A stretch of 64,000 nt of DNA from Auricularia sp. M13 (taxonomy: Eukaryota; Basidiomycota; Agaricomycetes; Auriculariales; Auriculariaceae). Positions 32,870-42,912 of this stretch are shown here, one piece after another (positions within the stretch are counted from its first letter, which is position 1; each line of letters begins with the position of its first letter). The stretch covers positions 1,798,001-1,862,000 of the forward strand of contig CM073202.1 of the NCBI GenBank assembly GCA_037042915.1. Direction: 5' to 3'. A model generated the notes under the pieces. It did not search any database, was not told the origin of the DNA, and was given only the letters and a program-made list of their open reading frames with translations. The position numbers were made by a program, and so were the translations under genes.

Positions 32870-35149
32870 ATGTTCTCGCCGCGCCGTCACTTCCAGCCGC
32901 TGCTTCGCTTCGTCACGCTCGCCACTTCCCCCGGCGCGCTCTACGTCGTCTCGTTCGAAGGCGGTCCCCCGCCAGTCAACACAGCGCCGACAGCTGGACC
33001 GCCAGTACCCGTTCACACCGCGCCAGTCTCAGCCCCAGCCGAAGGCCCTCCTGCGGACAGACACAAGCTCACGCCCCGCGTTGAGGCGTTTGTCCCAGCG
33101 CCCGAGGTGGACTGCGCGCCGTACGCTCCGCATCGGCGTTATCAGGTCATGGCGACGGATCGGAACGACAATTGCTGGATTTCGCTGAACTGTCCGACCG
33201 AAGAGATGCCGCCGCCTCCCGATCGCATTTCAGGCCCTATCGGATGCGACTGCCTCAATCCTGACGATGAAGTGGGGCCACGATACTTCGACGTCGAGAA
33301 CGACGGATGGCGGTTCGCCCCAACTTGGCTTAACGACGCACGCCCCGGCTTGCCGTACATACCGGACATCTTTGGCGGCCACGGACCGTGCTTCGCCCGC
33401 TTCTACACGGGCGTGTTCCAGCAGTGGGATGACTCCTGGGTCGAACAAAACGGCTACGGATACCGCCTGGTCGACAATATTCATTACCAGATCGACCAGC
33501 ACGACCGCATCGACCACGCGATGATGGAAGCGCTAGGGTTGCGGCCAGCCGCGGACTCGGTGCCTATGCCCGGGGAGACGGAGAACGTAGACGCGTTGCG
33601 GCGATCCTGGAGCCGCCACTGCGCTACTACGCAAGAGCGGCGCGGACGCATCATTGAGCGCCTTCTGCGCGATAAGTACTGGCAGCGATTCGCGAGCGAG
33701 TACCCAGACCTCTGGTACGACGTTCAGTGGGCAGGCTATTTCGACTACGTGCCCGTCGGTGTCTGGATCGCCGACACTCAAGCACGAGCCAAGAACATCC
33801 GCCAATACATAGCGGAAGGCGTTCCCGTGTATTTCCGCTGGAAGCAGTCGTTCTGGACGCTGCCGGACTTGCGCGACCTCCGACCGAACTTCGGGCCCCG
33901 CACGCCTCCAGGACCGAACCCGCGTGCTCGCGCCCTTCCACCCGTGCCATCGGGAGGAGCGGCCATGGGGCAAGATGAGGATGAGGCCCGCTATCACGCC
34001 GTGGACCTCCCAGACCTAGCGGAGGAGAGCTTCTGGACGGAAGCCAGTCGGCGCGTCGACAAGTTGCGCACCGAAGAACGCGTGAGTGCTCGCGCGCATG
34101 TACGCTCTCCGCCGCCGCCCGTCATCGCACCCCCTACGTCTCCCAAGCTCGCTGTGGGAAACCCTCGCGTAGTCGTGCCTCGAGGACCGCTCGGCACTAG
34201 AGGTGGCGCAGTCACCCCTCCGCTTCCGCAGTCAACAAGCTCGACGTTGGCGTTGCCATACACATTGATCCCGCCGCCGCTCCAATACCGTTTGGCCATC
34301 GCGCGACCCAGCAAGGAGAAGCTGAAGCGGCTCGTCGCGGATGCGCTTAGGCCTGACTCCCCGGCCATGACGGGGCAAGAGCCGATGAGCGTCGTCGCAG
34401 ACGACGCGTCCGGAAGCGTGCCAGCACTGATTAAGCGCATGGAACCGAGGACCGGGTCACGCGCGCTGAAGCTTTTTGTGTACGACATCGGTTCGGCTGA
34501 CGCCAAAGTACGTTCGGTGCTGGAGCAATGCGGGAACAACGTCCAGATAGCAGTGCTGTCTGAGTTCCTCATCAAGTCGCGCATCCAGTTCTTCACGGGC
34601 GTCCCTGTGCCTGCCGACGAGTACAGGCCAAGCATGGACGATACCGCCGTGCCCAACGAGCTCTGGATCAATCATGACCGCGCGTACTACTTGGTCTACA
34701 GCCGGTGGATGAGCAACGTCAGCGAAGTTCTGGAACGTCCTCGCGCTGCTCGCGCCGCCATGACCCGTGGTGGGATAATCACGGCTATCGCCCGCTTCGC
34801 AGGCCACGTCAAGAGCATCTCGCGCAGCCCCACGCCTGCGGTATGCGCCCTGGGAAGCCCGCGCGTCGTGGAATATCAAGGCACGGCTTACTACGACGAC
34901 TGGTTGACGGCGGACGAGCTCAAGGTCATCGTCGGGTGCTCGTCCGCGGACGAAGGAGCTCGATGCATGTTCCCACCGGCTGAGATTTTCGACGAGTTCT
35001 ACGGCGGCGTCTGGACGAGCGACTGCGAAAAGTGGTTCACGAAGAGGCTCGAAGAGCTCCGCACGGGGCAACGAGACGGACGGGGAGCGCGTATTGCTTG
35101 CACGCCGCATGAATGGAAGCAAATGCTGAAGGGTTCTGTCCTGCGCTAG
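32870..35149 (+). CDS. Extra ORF between pol and 3' LTR, function unknown (760 residues)
   Basis: An open frame starts at a TTG at 32819; the first ATG is at 32870. The product has a Pro-rich head and then a folded Trp/Tyr-rich part (YQVMATDRNDNCWISLN, CDCLNPDDEVG, FYTGVFQQWDDSW, LWYDVQWAGYFDY). A Pro/Ser linker follows, and then a second folded part (ALKLFVYDIG, NELWINHDRAYYLVYSRWM, VVEYQGTAYYDDWLTADEL). No signal peptide, membrane segment, enzyme motif or env-like feature is visible. It sits where retroviruses carry env, but nothing supports an env call. It lies inside identical LTRs and is uninterrupted, so it travels with the element and is probably useful to it. I do not recognise the family. 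Confidence 0.75.
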   Translation: MFSPRRHFQPLLRFVTLATSPGALYVVSFEGGPPPVNTAPTAGPPVPVHTAPVSAPAEGPPADRHKLTPRVEAFVPAPEVDCAPYAPHRRYQVMATDRNDNCWISLNCPTEEMPPPPDRISGPIGCDCLNPDDEVGPRYFDVENDGWRFAPTWLNDARPGLPYIPDIFGGHGPCFARFYTGVFQQWDDSWVEQNGYGYRLVDNIHYQIDQHDRIDHAMMEALGLRPAADSVPMPGETENVDALRRSWSRHCATTQERRGRIIERLLRDKYWQRFASEYPDLWYDVQWAGYFDYVPVGVWIADTQARAKNIRQYIAEGVPVYFRWKQSFWTLPDLRDLRPNFGPRTPPGPNPRARALPPVPSGGAAMGQDEDEARYHAVDLPDLAEESFWTEASRRVDKLRTEERVSARAHVRSPPPPVIAPPTSPKLAVGNPRVVVPRGPLGTRGGAVTPPLPQSTSSTLALPYTLIPPPLQYRLAIARPSKEKLKRLVADALRPDSPAMTGQEPMSVVADDASGSVPALIKRMEPRTGSRALKLFVYDIGSADAKVRSVLEQCGNNVQIAVLSEFLIKSRIQFFTGVPVPADEYRPSMDDTAVPNELWINHDRAYYLVYSRWMSNVSEVLERPRAARAAMTRGGIITAIARFAGHVKSISRSPTPAVCALGSPRVVEYQGTAYYDDWLTADELKVIVGCSSADEGARCMFPPAEIFDEFYGGVWTSDCEKWFTKRLEELRTGQRDGRGARIACTPHEWKQMLKGSVLR

Positions 35150-35180
35150 GCTATCCATCGCGCCTCGAAGCGGGGGGCTC

Positions 35181-35519
35181 TGTAAGGAGGCCTTCGGCCG
35201 GTAGCTCCGAGACCCGATGTATTAGCCGTTCATTTTCTATCTCCGAATATCATCACTCTTTGCGTCGTGTTACTCATTTTCCTTGTGTACTTCGAGTCTC
35301 TCGTACTACGGCCGTCAACACGGTCAACGAGGATTCGAGCCTGCATAAGGTTCTATTCCGGCCACCTGCTTGTCGCCGTCCTCTCCCGTTGCCTGCGCCG
35401 TAGCCGCTGCTACGTCGCCAGCTTCTCGCGTTTCACACCTCCGCCGAGTACGCTCGCCCCGGTTGCAGTTACACCGTTCCTCGCGAACTCTCCACGAGCG
35501 CCCTACGAGCCTCGTTACA
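35181..35519 (+). repeat. 3' LTR of the Ty3 element
   Basis: Same 339 bases as the 5' LTR on visual comparison, starting TGTAAGGAGG and ending CTCGTTACA. It lies 31 bases after the stop of the extra ORF. Confidence 0.93.
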
Positions 35520-36040
35520 CCGTTTCCAAGACGAAGACGGTTCCATACCGAAGAACTATTTCGTGCACGTGAAGACCCTCGACCCTCGAGCGCAGGAGCT
35601 AGCACACGGCCTTCAAGTCAATTTTGGAGGTCACTACATGTTCGGTGCGCCTCGTTTAGTGGTACCGCGTGTTACACGACTGATCTTTTCGTACACAGAG
35701 AGTGTCCCCATTATGCCCCCCGACGTCATGTTTATGCACAGCTACGAACTGCCGCAGAACGGTGAAGAGGTACGCGCTGAAGCTGACGAGGTCAGTTCAC
35801 GGTTTAACTTTCTCTCAGTCTTCCGCGAACGGTTTCTGGGACGGCACTCGTACGCTGGCGTCTCCGCGCGACACCATGGTGGCGCTGCCTCTTTCCAGCC
35901 TTCGTTGCGGCGACCTCATCTTAGCGGAAGCTTGGCTGACTCGTTTCCGGAAGTCCGACTCGCCTGACCACGAAGAAGCATATTATAACCTGCGTTCTAT
36001 GTGTCTTCTCCACCGCGCAACCGATGTAACCAGCGATTAG
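35520..36040 (+). pseudogene. Orphan gene A: C-terminal part of an A/B/C-family gene, cut by the Ty3 LTR
   Basis: Not recognised by name, but clearly related to genes B and C. Exon 35520-35769 encodes VHVKTLDPRAQELAHGL, matching the SVTIRPLDRRALDITNAL block of gene C. An intron at 35770-35818 (49 nt, GTACGC..CTCAG, phase 0) leads to the last exon, with GDLILAEAWLTRF and YYNLRSMCLLHRA, the family signature. The stop is at 36040. The N-terminal exons are missing because the Ty3 LTR ends at 35519. Gene B starts 131 bases downstream. It is likely non-functional as it stands, unless expressed from the LTR. Confidence 0.6.
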
Positions 36041-36084
36041 TAATCTCATATTATGTTGACCGGTATTTGCCGGTGTGACGTTCA

Positions 36085-36107
36085 TTCGCGAATGTTCCAG
36101 AATATTC
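36085..36107 (+). promoter_or_regulatory. Perfect five-unit heat shock element upstream of gene B
   Basis: Five contiguous alternating units, TTC-nn-GAA-nn-TTC-nn-GAA-nn-TTC, with no mismatch, end 64 bases before the gene B ATG. Such arrays are the known binding site of trimeric HSF transcription factors in fungi and animals. That it acts on gene B is inferred from position. Confidence 0.75.
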
Positions 36108-36170
36108 TCCATGGTACTGGTACGTTAAAGGTCGCATTCGCAGCGCGGCTTGCTTTCATGACTTTTCCCA

Positions 36171-37120
36171 ATGGCCCACACAGTTCCTTCCTCGGTTATC
36201 GATGTCCTTTCGTTGACGGTCGATGCGCCTCCGACTGCGCTCGCTGTGGCTTACCCGCCGTCAACAAGCAAGGCTCGTTCCGTCGTGAAACAGCTTTTCC
36301 CCGACACCGACGAGCCCATGGATAAGGACTGGGTCAGCGATGATATTCTCAACAAGTGAGTCGACAGCGCTCCTGCTGGACACGGGCACTAACAGTGCTT
36401 AGACGCATTCTGCGCATGCATGCTCTCACCGACTACCGTACCAATACGTTCTCTATCACGAACCTTCCGTGCGGGGCACAATTCGTGTCGGTCTGCTCTT
36501 CGCAGCCGGCCCAGAGCCGCGTTCTTGCCTATCCTCGCATGGTCTCGCCATTCTATACCATCCCCATGCCTATAACGGTGTGGCTGATCGGACGAGTATA
36601 CGACATCCGTTGCGACTCCGGCGATCCCTCTCGCGATGCGCGCTGCGATTTGCGTATCGATCTGCTGGACGACGAATCATATGGCGTAGCATGCGCGCTT
36701 CTGCGCCGCTATGGGAATGGTTGTATTGGTGCGTGAGATAGCGGAACGTATGTTACCTTCGCATGCTCATTATCCGCAGATACCATACGGCGAGAAGCGC
36801 TGCCTCTCACCTTCAAACCTCATGACGTTTTTGGGTCTTCAGCATGTCACGACCGGGTAAGTTTTTATCTATTTTTATCGCCGTTCGTGAGCAATCGAAC
36901 TCAGATTGTCCAGGTCGTAATATGTGACACTCGCGACCGCATCACATCGCCGCGCTTCGATATGGAACGTGCTGCCGTCGGCGATGGTGACCTTGTTCTC
37001 GTTGAAGCGGATTTTGTGTTGACCTCCTGTCATTCATCGAACGACGGGAACGGTGCTCCCCGTTGGGACCCGTATTTCCATTTGAAATCCATATGCCTGC
37101 TGGATAGCGCTGTACGTTGA
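36171..37120 (+). CDS. Orphan gene B (A/B/C family, about 270 residues, four exons)
   Basis: Not recognised. ATG at 36171 (MAHTVPSSVIDVL). Introns 36356-36402 (branch-like CACTAACAG), 36729-36779 and 36857-36904 all restore frame, and the stop is at 37120. Conserved with gene C: NKRILRMHAL against NDRIERMSTF, PMPITVWLIGRVYDI against RMPMYIWVTGMVQSF, LRIDLLDDE against VTIRPLDRR, and the C-terminal GDLVLVEADF with YFHLKSICLLD. The alternating hydrophobic pattern suggests a beta-rich, possibly OB-like domain at the end (inference). There is no signal peptide or membrane segment. A perfect heat shock element lies just upstream and a 14-bp hairpin downstream. Conserved intron positions shared with gene C argue that this is a real gene. 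Confidence 0.65.
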
Positions 37121-37181
37121 ACTACACTTCGAAAGACACATGGCCTCTATTACCGCAAAGACTGTCCGATTCTCTGTCGCC

Positions 37182-37216
37182 AGCACACGCGTCAACTAAG
37201 CTTTGACGCGTGTGCT
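37182..37216 (+). repeat. Perfect 14-bp inverted repeat downstream of gene B
   Basis: Arms AGCACACGCGTCAA (37182-37195) and its exact complement (37203-37216) flank a 7-base loop. It lies 62 bases after the gene B stop and 18 bases before the pogo-like insertion. It could fold at the 3' end of the gene B transcript. Confidence 0.6.
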
Positions 37217-37235
37217 CCGCCCGGAACGCACAGTA

Positions 37236-40200
37236 CTGTACACTTTCGACCGTACCTTCATTGTAATGTGTAATGGTCGGGCATGAAGGTAACTAAAATG
37301 TAACAGTAATGCGTAACACCGGCCTATGAACTAGCACCATTACACCGAATTTTCTCCGGCCGCTCCGCGGCCCGTTGCTGACTCATGCTGTATTGCTTCC
37401 GGCTTTTTTGCGGACCCCGCAAGAAACTGGTTGTCCGCATTCCACAACCATTGCCCCGGTATATCACTTTAAACACGAATCTGTAACACTCCACATGCAC
37501 TCTGAGTGCTTTTAAACTGCCCAATCGTTGAACTTCAAGTACCACCCAGCTTCACGACGCGATCGCGATGACACTGCTCGTGGTGCCTGTGGCAACAGTT
37601 TCATCCTACCAGGAGCCCAATCGTCGTCTGTTGTGTCGGCATCGCTCGTGCTTGCAATAGGATCAGGTACTGTCGCTCCTGGTGCAGTATCGCGTGCGAT
37701 GCTGATTGCGTCGCCTAGATTGATCTCATCCGATCCAGTGCCAAAGACAACTTCTGGTGAGTCGCTTTCTGCTGCTGAGTCGATGAATACACGTCCGTCC
37801 TGTTGAACTAGGCTCTCGTCGGTGGTGTTGCCCAGGACGGCCTCGACGATGTCGGCAGTTGGCACGGCCGTGTCGTCCGTTTCGTCATCAAGCGTTTGGT
37901 CAAGCGTTGGTGGGTCACTTTCTTCGCCCATCGCTAGGGACCCTGCGCCTGTATTGAGCTCCTCCCAGAATTCCGGCATTGTCTGTGGCAGAGCTCGCAG
38001 TCGTTCCCGGACTGCACGCGATGTGATGGCTTCATACGACAGATTCTGGTCGCCAATCGTGCACATCTGCCATGCCTACAAGTATCGTGAGTTGGAGCAC
38101 TGCTGGATACATCTTTAGATCACCTTTTTTACTAATTCAACATTGTCGCCAGCCTCGAAAGCCTTGAGCATCCACTGGACGGAGCGGTCGCGCAGCGTTC
38201 CGACGCGTGAGTCCAAATGAATTGCTTCAGCCGCTGTGCCGTCCTCCAAACTGCTGACAGTCTCTGCGACGATATCGACGTGGCTCGCGCGCTTGAGCGC
38301 GTGCTTTATGACGCGCTGCATCCCAACGTCGCATGGCTGAAAAAGCCCCGTGCAGCCAGCTGGCACGAAGAGCATGATAATGCGAGGGTGCGTGACCTTC
38401 ATCCACGTGCGGAACTCGTCGGATTTGTGCACTGACCAGCAATCTAGTTGCCAGATGAAATACTGGTTCTCTGGACAGCCAAACTCGATGCGGCGGCGTT
38501 CAAAGTATGGAACAAGGACGTTGGTGACGTACGAGCGCATGGTTTCCTGTGTTGACCAGTACGTCTGTGTGTTCGAGTATTCAAACAAAAATGAAAGCTG
38601 CTTTGCCCGGTCCATGCCTGGAGCATTTGCGGAGGGCAGAGAACGAGTCGATTTGCCGCAGTAGATCGCTTGGAAAGGCAGCAGGACACCGTCCATCGAA
38701 ACACCGACATTGAGCGTGAATGCACGCTTCTCCTCCTGGCCGACGACACTGACTTGCTTGGCGCCAGTGGAAGCCCAGGTCATTGCAGTACCGTATGCGT
38801 AGATTGACTGCGTCTGATCGGTGTTGACACAGAATGCCGCCAGAATGAACAGCTTCTCGACAAGATGGGCAAATCGCAGAAGAAGCTTGTCACCGAGTTC
38901 AAGAGCGTTGACAGGCACCTTCTGGGCAGCACGTGTTGGTCTACGAGGAGAGAAGCCCACAGCGTTGTGCAAGAAGCTGCGTATCCAGGCATCCGAGCAG
39001 GTGAAGGTCTTTCCGTCCTTTGAACGAAGCTCAAAGACCTCTGGCGCGAGGTGAGTGATCATGCCCTGGACAAGACCACGGATCGAATAAATCGACAGGG
39101 GTACTCCAGCATCGCGAAGCACCTTGAGCCTCTTCACGATCACGGCAGCGGCATCCGGATACGGTGCCTGTGAATGAAATTAGTTAAGTGGATCTCTGAA
39201 AGAATGACGAGTACCAAGATTCCAATGCGTGTAGAGTCCCCGCCGACTTTATAGCCTTTGCCCGCGCGGGCCAGAACTACGTCCTTCCAGCGAGGCGGTT
39301 CCCCGAGTGCACGATGGATCCAGGTACCAACAACCTGAGACGTGAGCTTTGCGTACACTACACGGTCACGGCGTTGGACGTCTTTGACGATGGCGGTTGG
39401 ACTGAATCCGTTCCGCACTGCCGATGCGTCGATAGCTAGCCACAAGATGGGACTCTGCCAGTTGTGGCGTGTTGCTGGTGCAACGATCTTTGTGGTCGGT
39501 CGTCCGGGAAGCTTCTTGCTCTTCTGCAGCATCTTAAACGAACGGTAGGGACGACTAAGCTCGGCGATATTTTGTGCAGGAGCAGATGACAACGCAGTCG
39601 GCGCTTGGGCGGTTGAAGACGAAGCAGCGGTCGCCACTGCGCTGGTGTCAGTGTGATCGATGTCGATGTCCTGCTCAGGCTGAGGGTCTGCAAGCTTCTT
39701 CTTCCTCTGCGCAATATTTTCAGAGAGAATTACATTTGAGCAGCACGAACATACCGGCTTTCGGCCCTGCGCCGGACGCAATCCTTGCGCGATTTCAGAG
39801 AGCTTCTTCTTCTCTCTGAACTTGCGCACGCGGGCAGCGTTAGCAATGCGAAGCTCAAGCGCCTTCACCTCGTCATCCTGTGCTTTGTGCCAGAGGAAGT
39901 CCTGACGTGCCTCCTCCCGCAGCTCGCGATTTGCAGCGGCAGCAGCAGCACTGCGCTCACGATTGAGCACCTTCTCCTCAGCGGTGAGCTGCTTAAACGG
40001 CAGTACCGATTGCTTTGTGGCTGCAGGGAGTGACCGATGGAAAGTAGCAGCGGGAGGGAGCTGCGGAGTATCAGTAGCGCTGGCAACAGAGGTGGAGGGT
40101 GCACACGCGGTCGGGCTGGTTGCCACAGGACTTGTCGCAGTTGGGCTGGTTGCAACGGGATCCATTGCATCGGGACTGCTCGAAAGGTCGATTACGACAG

Positions 40201-41639
40201 ACGCTGGTATGCTCCAGAGCTGCAGCGGGAGTTCAGAGACAACATTGCCGGACTGGTGACGTTCGAGCAGTTCAACGAATTTGGTGATACGGAAAACATC
40301 GCAGTGGACCTGGCAGAAGAGGGGGACGTCAAAAACCGCATGCTCAATGGTGTTGATGCATGCAATTCCGCAGGAAATGTTGTCAGACTGATTTCCATGC
40401 GTGAGGACTCCGATTCGAGTGTGGGAGTTGACCACAAGTCCCAGAGCTGACATCCAGGCCATCAGGCCCGCACGTAGGTCCTGTGGAAATCCGTACTCCT
40501 TGGAATCGCCATATGACAGAGTGACGCCATTCCCGCCAATACGGTGGATCTCGCAGGCCGCCCAGTGACCGACGATGTTCAGGTGGTATGGAAACAGCAC
40601 CCGAATGGTCTGACGGGCTACAATACGACCGCCCAACTCGCGAAGGGGTCTATAGGACCCAGACAACGAGTAGTGGCTAATCTCTGCAGTGGATGCGAGC
40701 TGCCAGATTGCGTCGGCAGCAATCAAATCCAGAATCTCGACGTTGAGATCATCGGATAACAGTGCTGTGCACCGCTGTTGCAGAATAGACACCATGGCAT
40801 TGATCTCGTATGAACCGATCCAGCCGTCCGCGAGGATTCGTGACAGACCGCCCATGGTCAAGTCCTCGTGCACATTTGAGACATCGGTAGTCCATGTTGC
40901 TGTCTCCAGAAATAGCCGCGTCCTGGCAAGATGTGAATCAAGCATTGGACCTGCAGTAACATTGCGAAGCTGTACAGCATCTAGCCATCGAAGAGACGTG
41001 TGCCACTGTTCCCGTGCTACACAAATAGGATGAAGCGCCAGCCAGAGCTGAATCACCCAAAGTGGTAATACATCCTGAGAGAAGGGATGGCGGAGTGACT
41101 TTCCATCCAGCCATGCCTGCATCACGAGCGGGCCAAGACTGGACAGAAATGCGACGGGTAGCAGCGGATGTCCAAGTGCAGCAGTATCAACGGAGGTGGT
41201 CGCCGTCGCGTGCACAAACAGATTGGCGGGTGTCAAGCCAGAACAGTGGGCAGCTTCAGCTGTGCAAGCTGATGACAGTGAAGCGTGGATGGCGGAAGGC
41301 GTGCGACGTAATCGGGAGGTATAGCAAGTGCTGCCGCCGCATATTCCTTGACAAAGCGGGGAATGTCATGGACAGACTTCCCTGTGCCTATCCAGACAGC
41401 AGGGTCAAATGTAGCGTCGGCTTGGTCCATGAAAAGGCGGGGTAAGGTGCGAGTAGATCGTCAACCGGATGCAGATCATTTGAGTCTGCCACCGGTAACT
41501 GTAACATTCATGGGTAACACTGAAGCTAATCGTAGTTGTAATGTGTAATGGTCACTCATGAATGATGATGGGTATCCAGCACAGCCACTGATTGATGCCA
41601 AGACAATGCCAAGATGAATCTACGGTCGAAAGTCTACAG
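37236..41639 (-). mobile_element. Pogo-like (Tc1/mariner superfamily) transposon with protease-transposase gene, 4.4 kb
   Basis: TA dinucleotides flank it at 37234-37235 and 41640-41641. The ends are 26-bp inverted repeats with three mismatches, sharing CTGTA.ACTTTCGACCGTA..TTCAT. Just inside, GTAATGTGTAATGGTC occurs at both ends in direct orientation (about 37264 and 41537), with further GTAACA motifs. TA duplication and a DDE_1 transposase fit the pogo/Fot group. It separates gene B from gene D; the empty site would read GCACAG-TA-TTTAATC. Confidence 0.85.
37512..41430 (-). CDS. Fused Ulp1-like (C48) protease and DDE_1 transposase of the pogo-like element
   Basis: The main exon, 41236 down to 39215, carries an Ulp1-type cysteine protease: His in VGHWAACEI, Asp in LSYGDSKE, Cys in DNISCGIACI. 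A Pro/Ser linker, a basic coiled segment (NRERSAAAAAANREL, RVRKFREKKK) and a CSCC cluster follow. The intron at 39168-39214 then joins, in frame, to exon 39167-38125. That exon carries the DDE_1 core: NTDQTQSIYAYG, TWASTGAKQV, FIWQLDCWSVHKSDEFR and PAGCTGLFQPCDVGMQR. The intron at 38076-38124 leads to exon 38075-37512 (AWQMCTIGDQNLSYEAITS). The start is uncertain: the open frame begins at a TTG at 41236, while an upstream exon with an ATG at 41430 (MDQADATFDP) probably belongs but its junction is not clear. The core frames look intact, so it may be active. Confidence 0.75.
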
Positions 41640-41698
41640 TATTTAATCTGCGTGGCTCCCGGCTCTCTACTGGGCGCTCTAATTCTCGCCCCCGTGGC

Positions 41699-42639
41699 AT
41701 GCCTCGCGAGCAGATATCTGCCGACGCTCCTGGAGCGGTTGTCGACCGCTACGTTCTTCGCCCGGCACAAACATCTTATTCTGAGAACGTACGCGCAATT
41801 TCCGGTACAATCATCGCTGGTTAACACTCTGCGACAGACTTGGAAGTCTTATAAGCACATCGAACACGAATTCTGGGTCTGCGAAGACTTTCTACAGTTG
41901 CTGGACGTCGAGGCGCTTGCGCTCCCTCATCGTACGCGTCCGTTCGTCGCGGCTTGTGCGACGTCCTCGACAGCCATCTGGCCTATTTGAATGACTATCC
42001 CATAACGTCGATCTTATCCAACTTGTGCTGTGCGCAAGACAGTGCGGGTGATCGATGCCTTTACGGCGTCATCATAGCCCGGTATGTACGCAGACCCGCA
42101 TGTCTTCTCGGATGCTGATGCAGATAAGAACATATCTTCACCTCGAAGTATACAGCAACCTCGCGTACGTCCTTGGAGACGCTATGGGTACGATGCAACC
42201 GCGCACGTTCCCCACGCGCGCTAAACTCGATACGCTCGAACGTCGCCTGGGTCAGCCGCTTGCAAACTACGACTCGACGGCCGTGGCAGTTGTCACGTAC
42301 TACGTGTTTTCCCTCGGCGTCATCGCTGCTCTCCACGTCCTGGAAGACGAGACGAAGGACGAATGCTTCGGCGTCTGGAAGAACATCCTCAACGATTACA
42401 AGCCCATTCTGGACCATCACATCCACGCATTGAGCTATGACGACTCCCAGGTCTGCAAACTCCTTCGTTCCGCGTACGCTACGGAGGTGGACGTCGCACT
42501 AGGTACGTGGCTTAGCGATTTTCGTGCATATATGTACAAACACGTAACACCTTTTCTCGCAGCATGCATCGACGAGGAAGATGTTCGCGTCGCAGTGGTT
42601 TTTTATATGTTAGAGTTGTTCGCTGTTCTTCGCTTGTAA
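41699..42639 (+). CDS. Orphan gene D (D/E family, helical, tentative exon model)
   Basis: Not recognised. A possible start is the ATG at 41699 (MPREQISADAPG), with introns about 41820-41897 and 42086-42123; the second is only 38 nt, so the model there is doubtful. The third intron, about 42509-42561, is well supported. The best part is the exon from 42124: IRTYLHLEVYSNLAYVLGDAM, then LHVLEDETKDECFGVWKNIL, YKPILDHHIHALSYDDSQV and, after the last intron, ACIDEEDVRVAVVFYMLEL. The L..LEDE..DE.F..W...I.P.L.H...DDS pattern recurs in gene E, which suggests a shared helical domain. The pogo-like transposon sits immediately upstream, so the original promoter is displaced by 4.4 kb. Confidence 0.45.
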
Positions 42640-42703
42640 ACCCATGGCCTATGCTTATGTAATTCAGAGCTGCTAAAGATTCCGCTGACATTTTGCGCGA
42701 GCG

Positions 42704-42726
42704 TTCCAGAACTTTCCGGATGTTTC
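42704..42726 (+). promoter_or_regulatory. Five-unit heat shock element upstream of gene F
   Basis: TTC-nn-GAA-nn-TTC-nn-GAT-nn-TTC, five units in perfect register with one base off consensus in the fourth. It lies 187 bases before the gene F ATG; a TATAA-like sequence follows near 42869. Confidence 0.65.
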
Positions 42727-42912
42727 CATCCCTCTTCCACTTAAGCCACGCCACCGACACTGCGCGGCCGGCCCTCGACCATACCTCTGCCAACTTCTGT
42801 CGCGGCATCCCGCAGTTAAGCCGCGTAACGACGTGCGTCTGCACACTTCGCTGTGTGAACTCACCGCATATAACGCCGACGCGCAGTATCACTGGTGCTT
42901 CTGGACGCGGGC

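Larger units (their letters stand above)
23430..35519 (+). mobile_element. Whole-looking Ty3/gypsy chromovirus element with an extra ORF (12.1 kb)
   Basis: Two 339-bp LTRs bound the element and look identical base for base. Between them lie one long gag-pol frame and a second ORF, and a G-rich polypurine stretch (AGCGGGGGG) sits next to the 3' LTR. Identical LTRs mean a very recent insertion or recent LTR conversion. The element looks whole. The flanking five bases differ (CTAAC on the left, CCGTT on the right), so the usual 5-bp target duplication is missing. On the right it abuts orphan gene A. Confidence 0.92.

Noticed and set aside
32870-35149. Envelope-type protein in the extra ORF
   Set aside because: Only the position fits; no signal peptide, membrane segment or cleavage-type site is visible.
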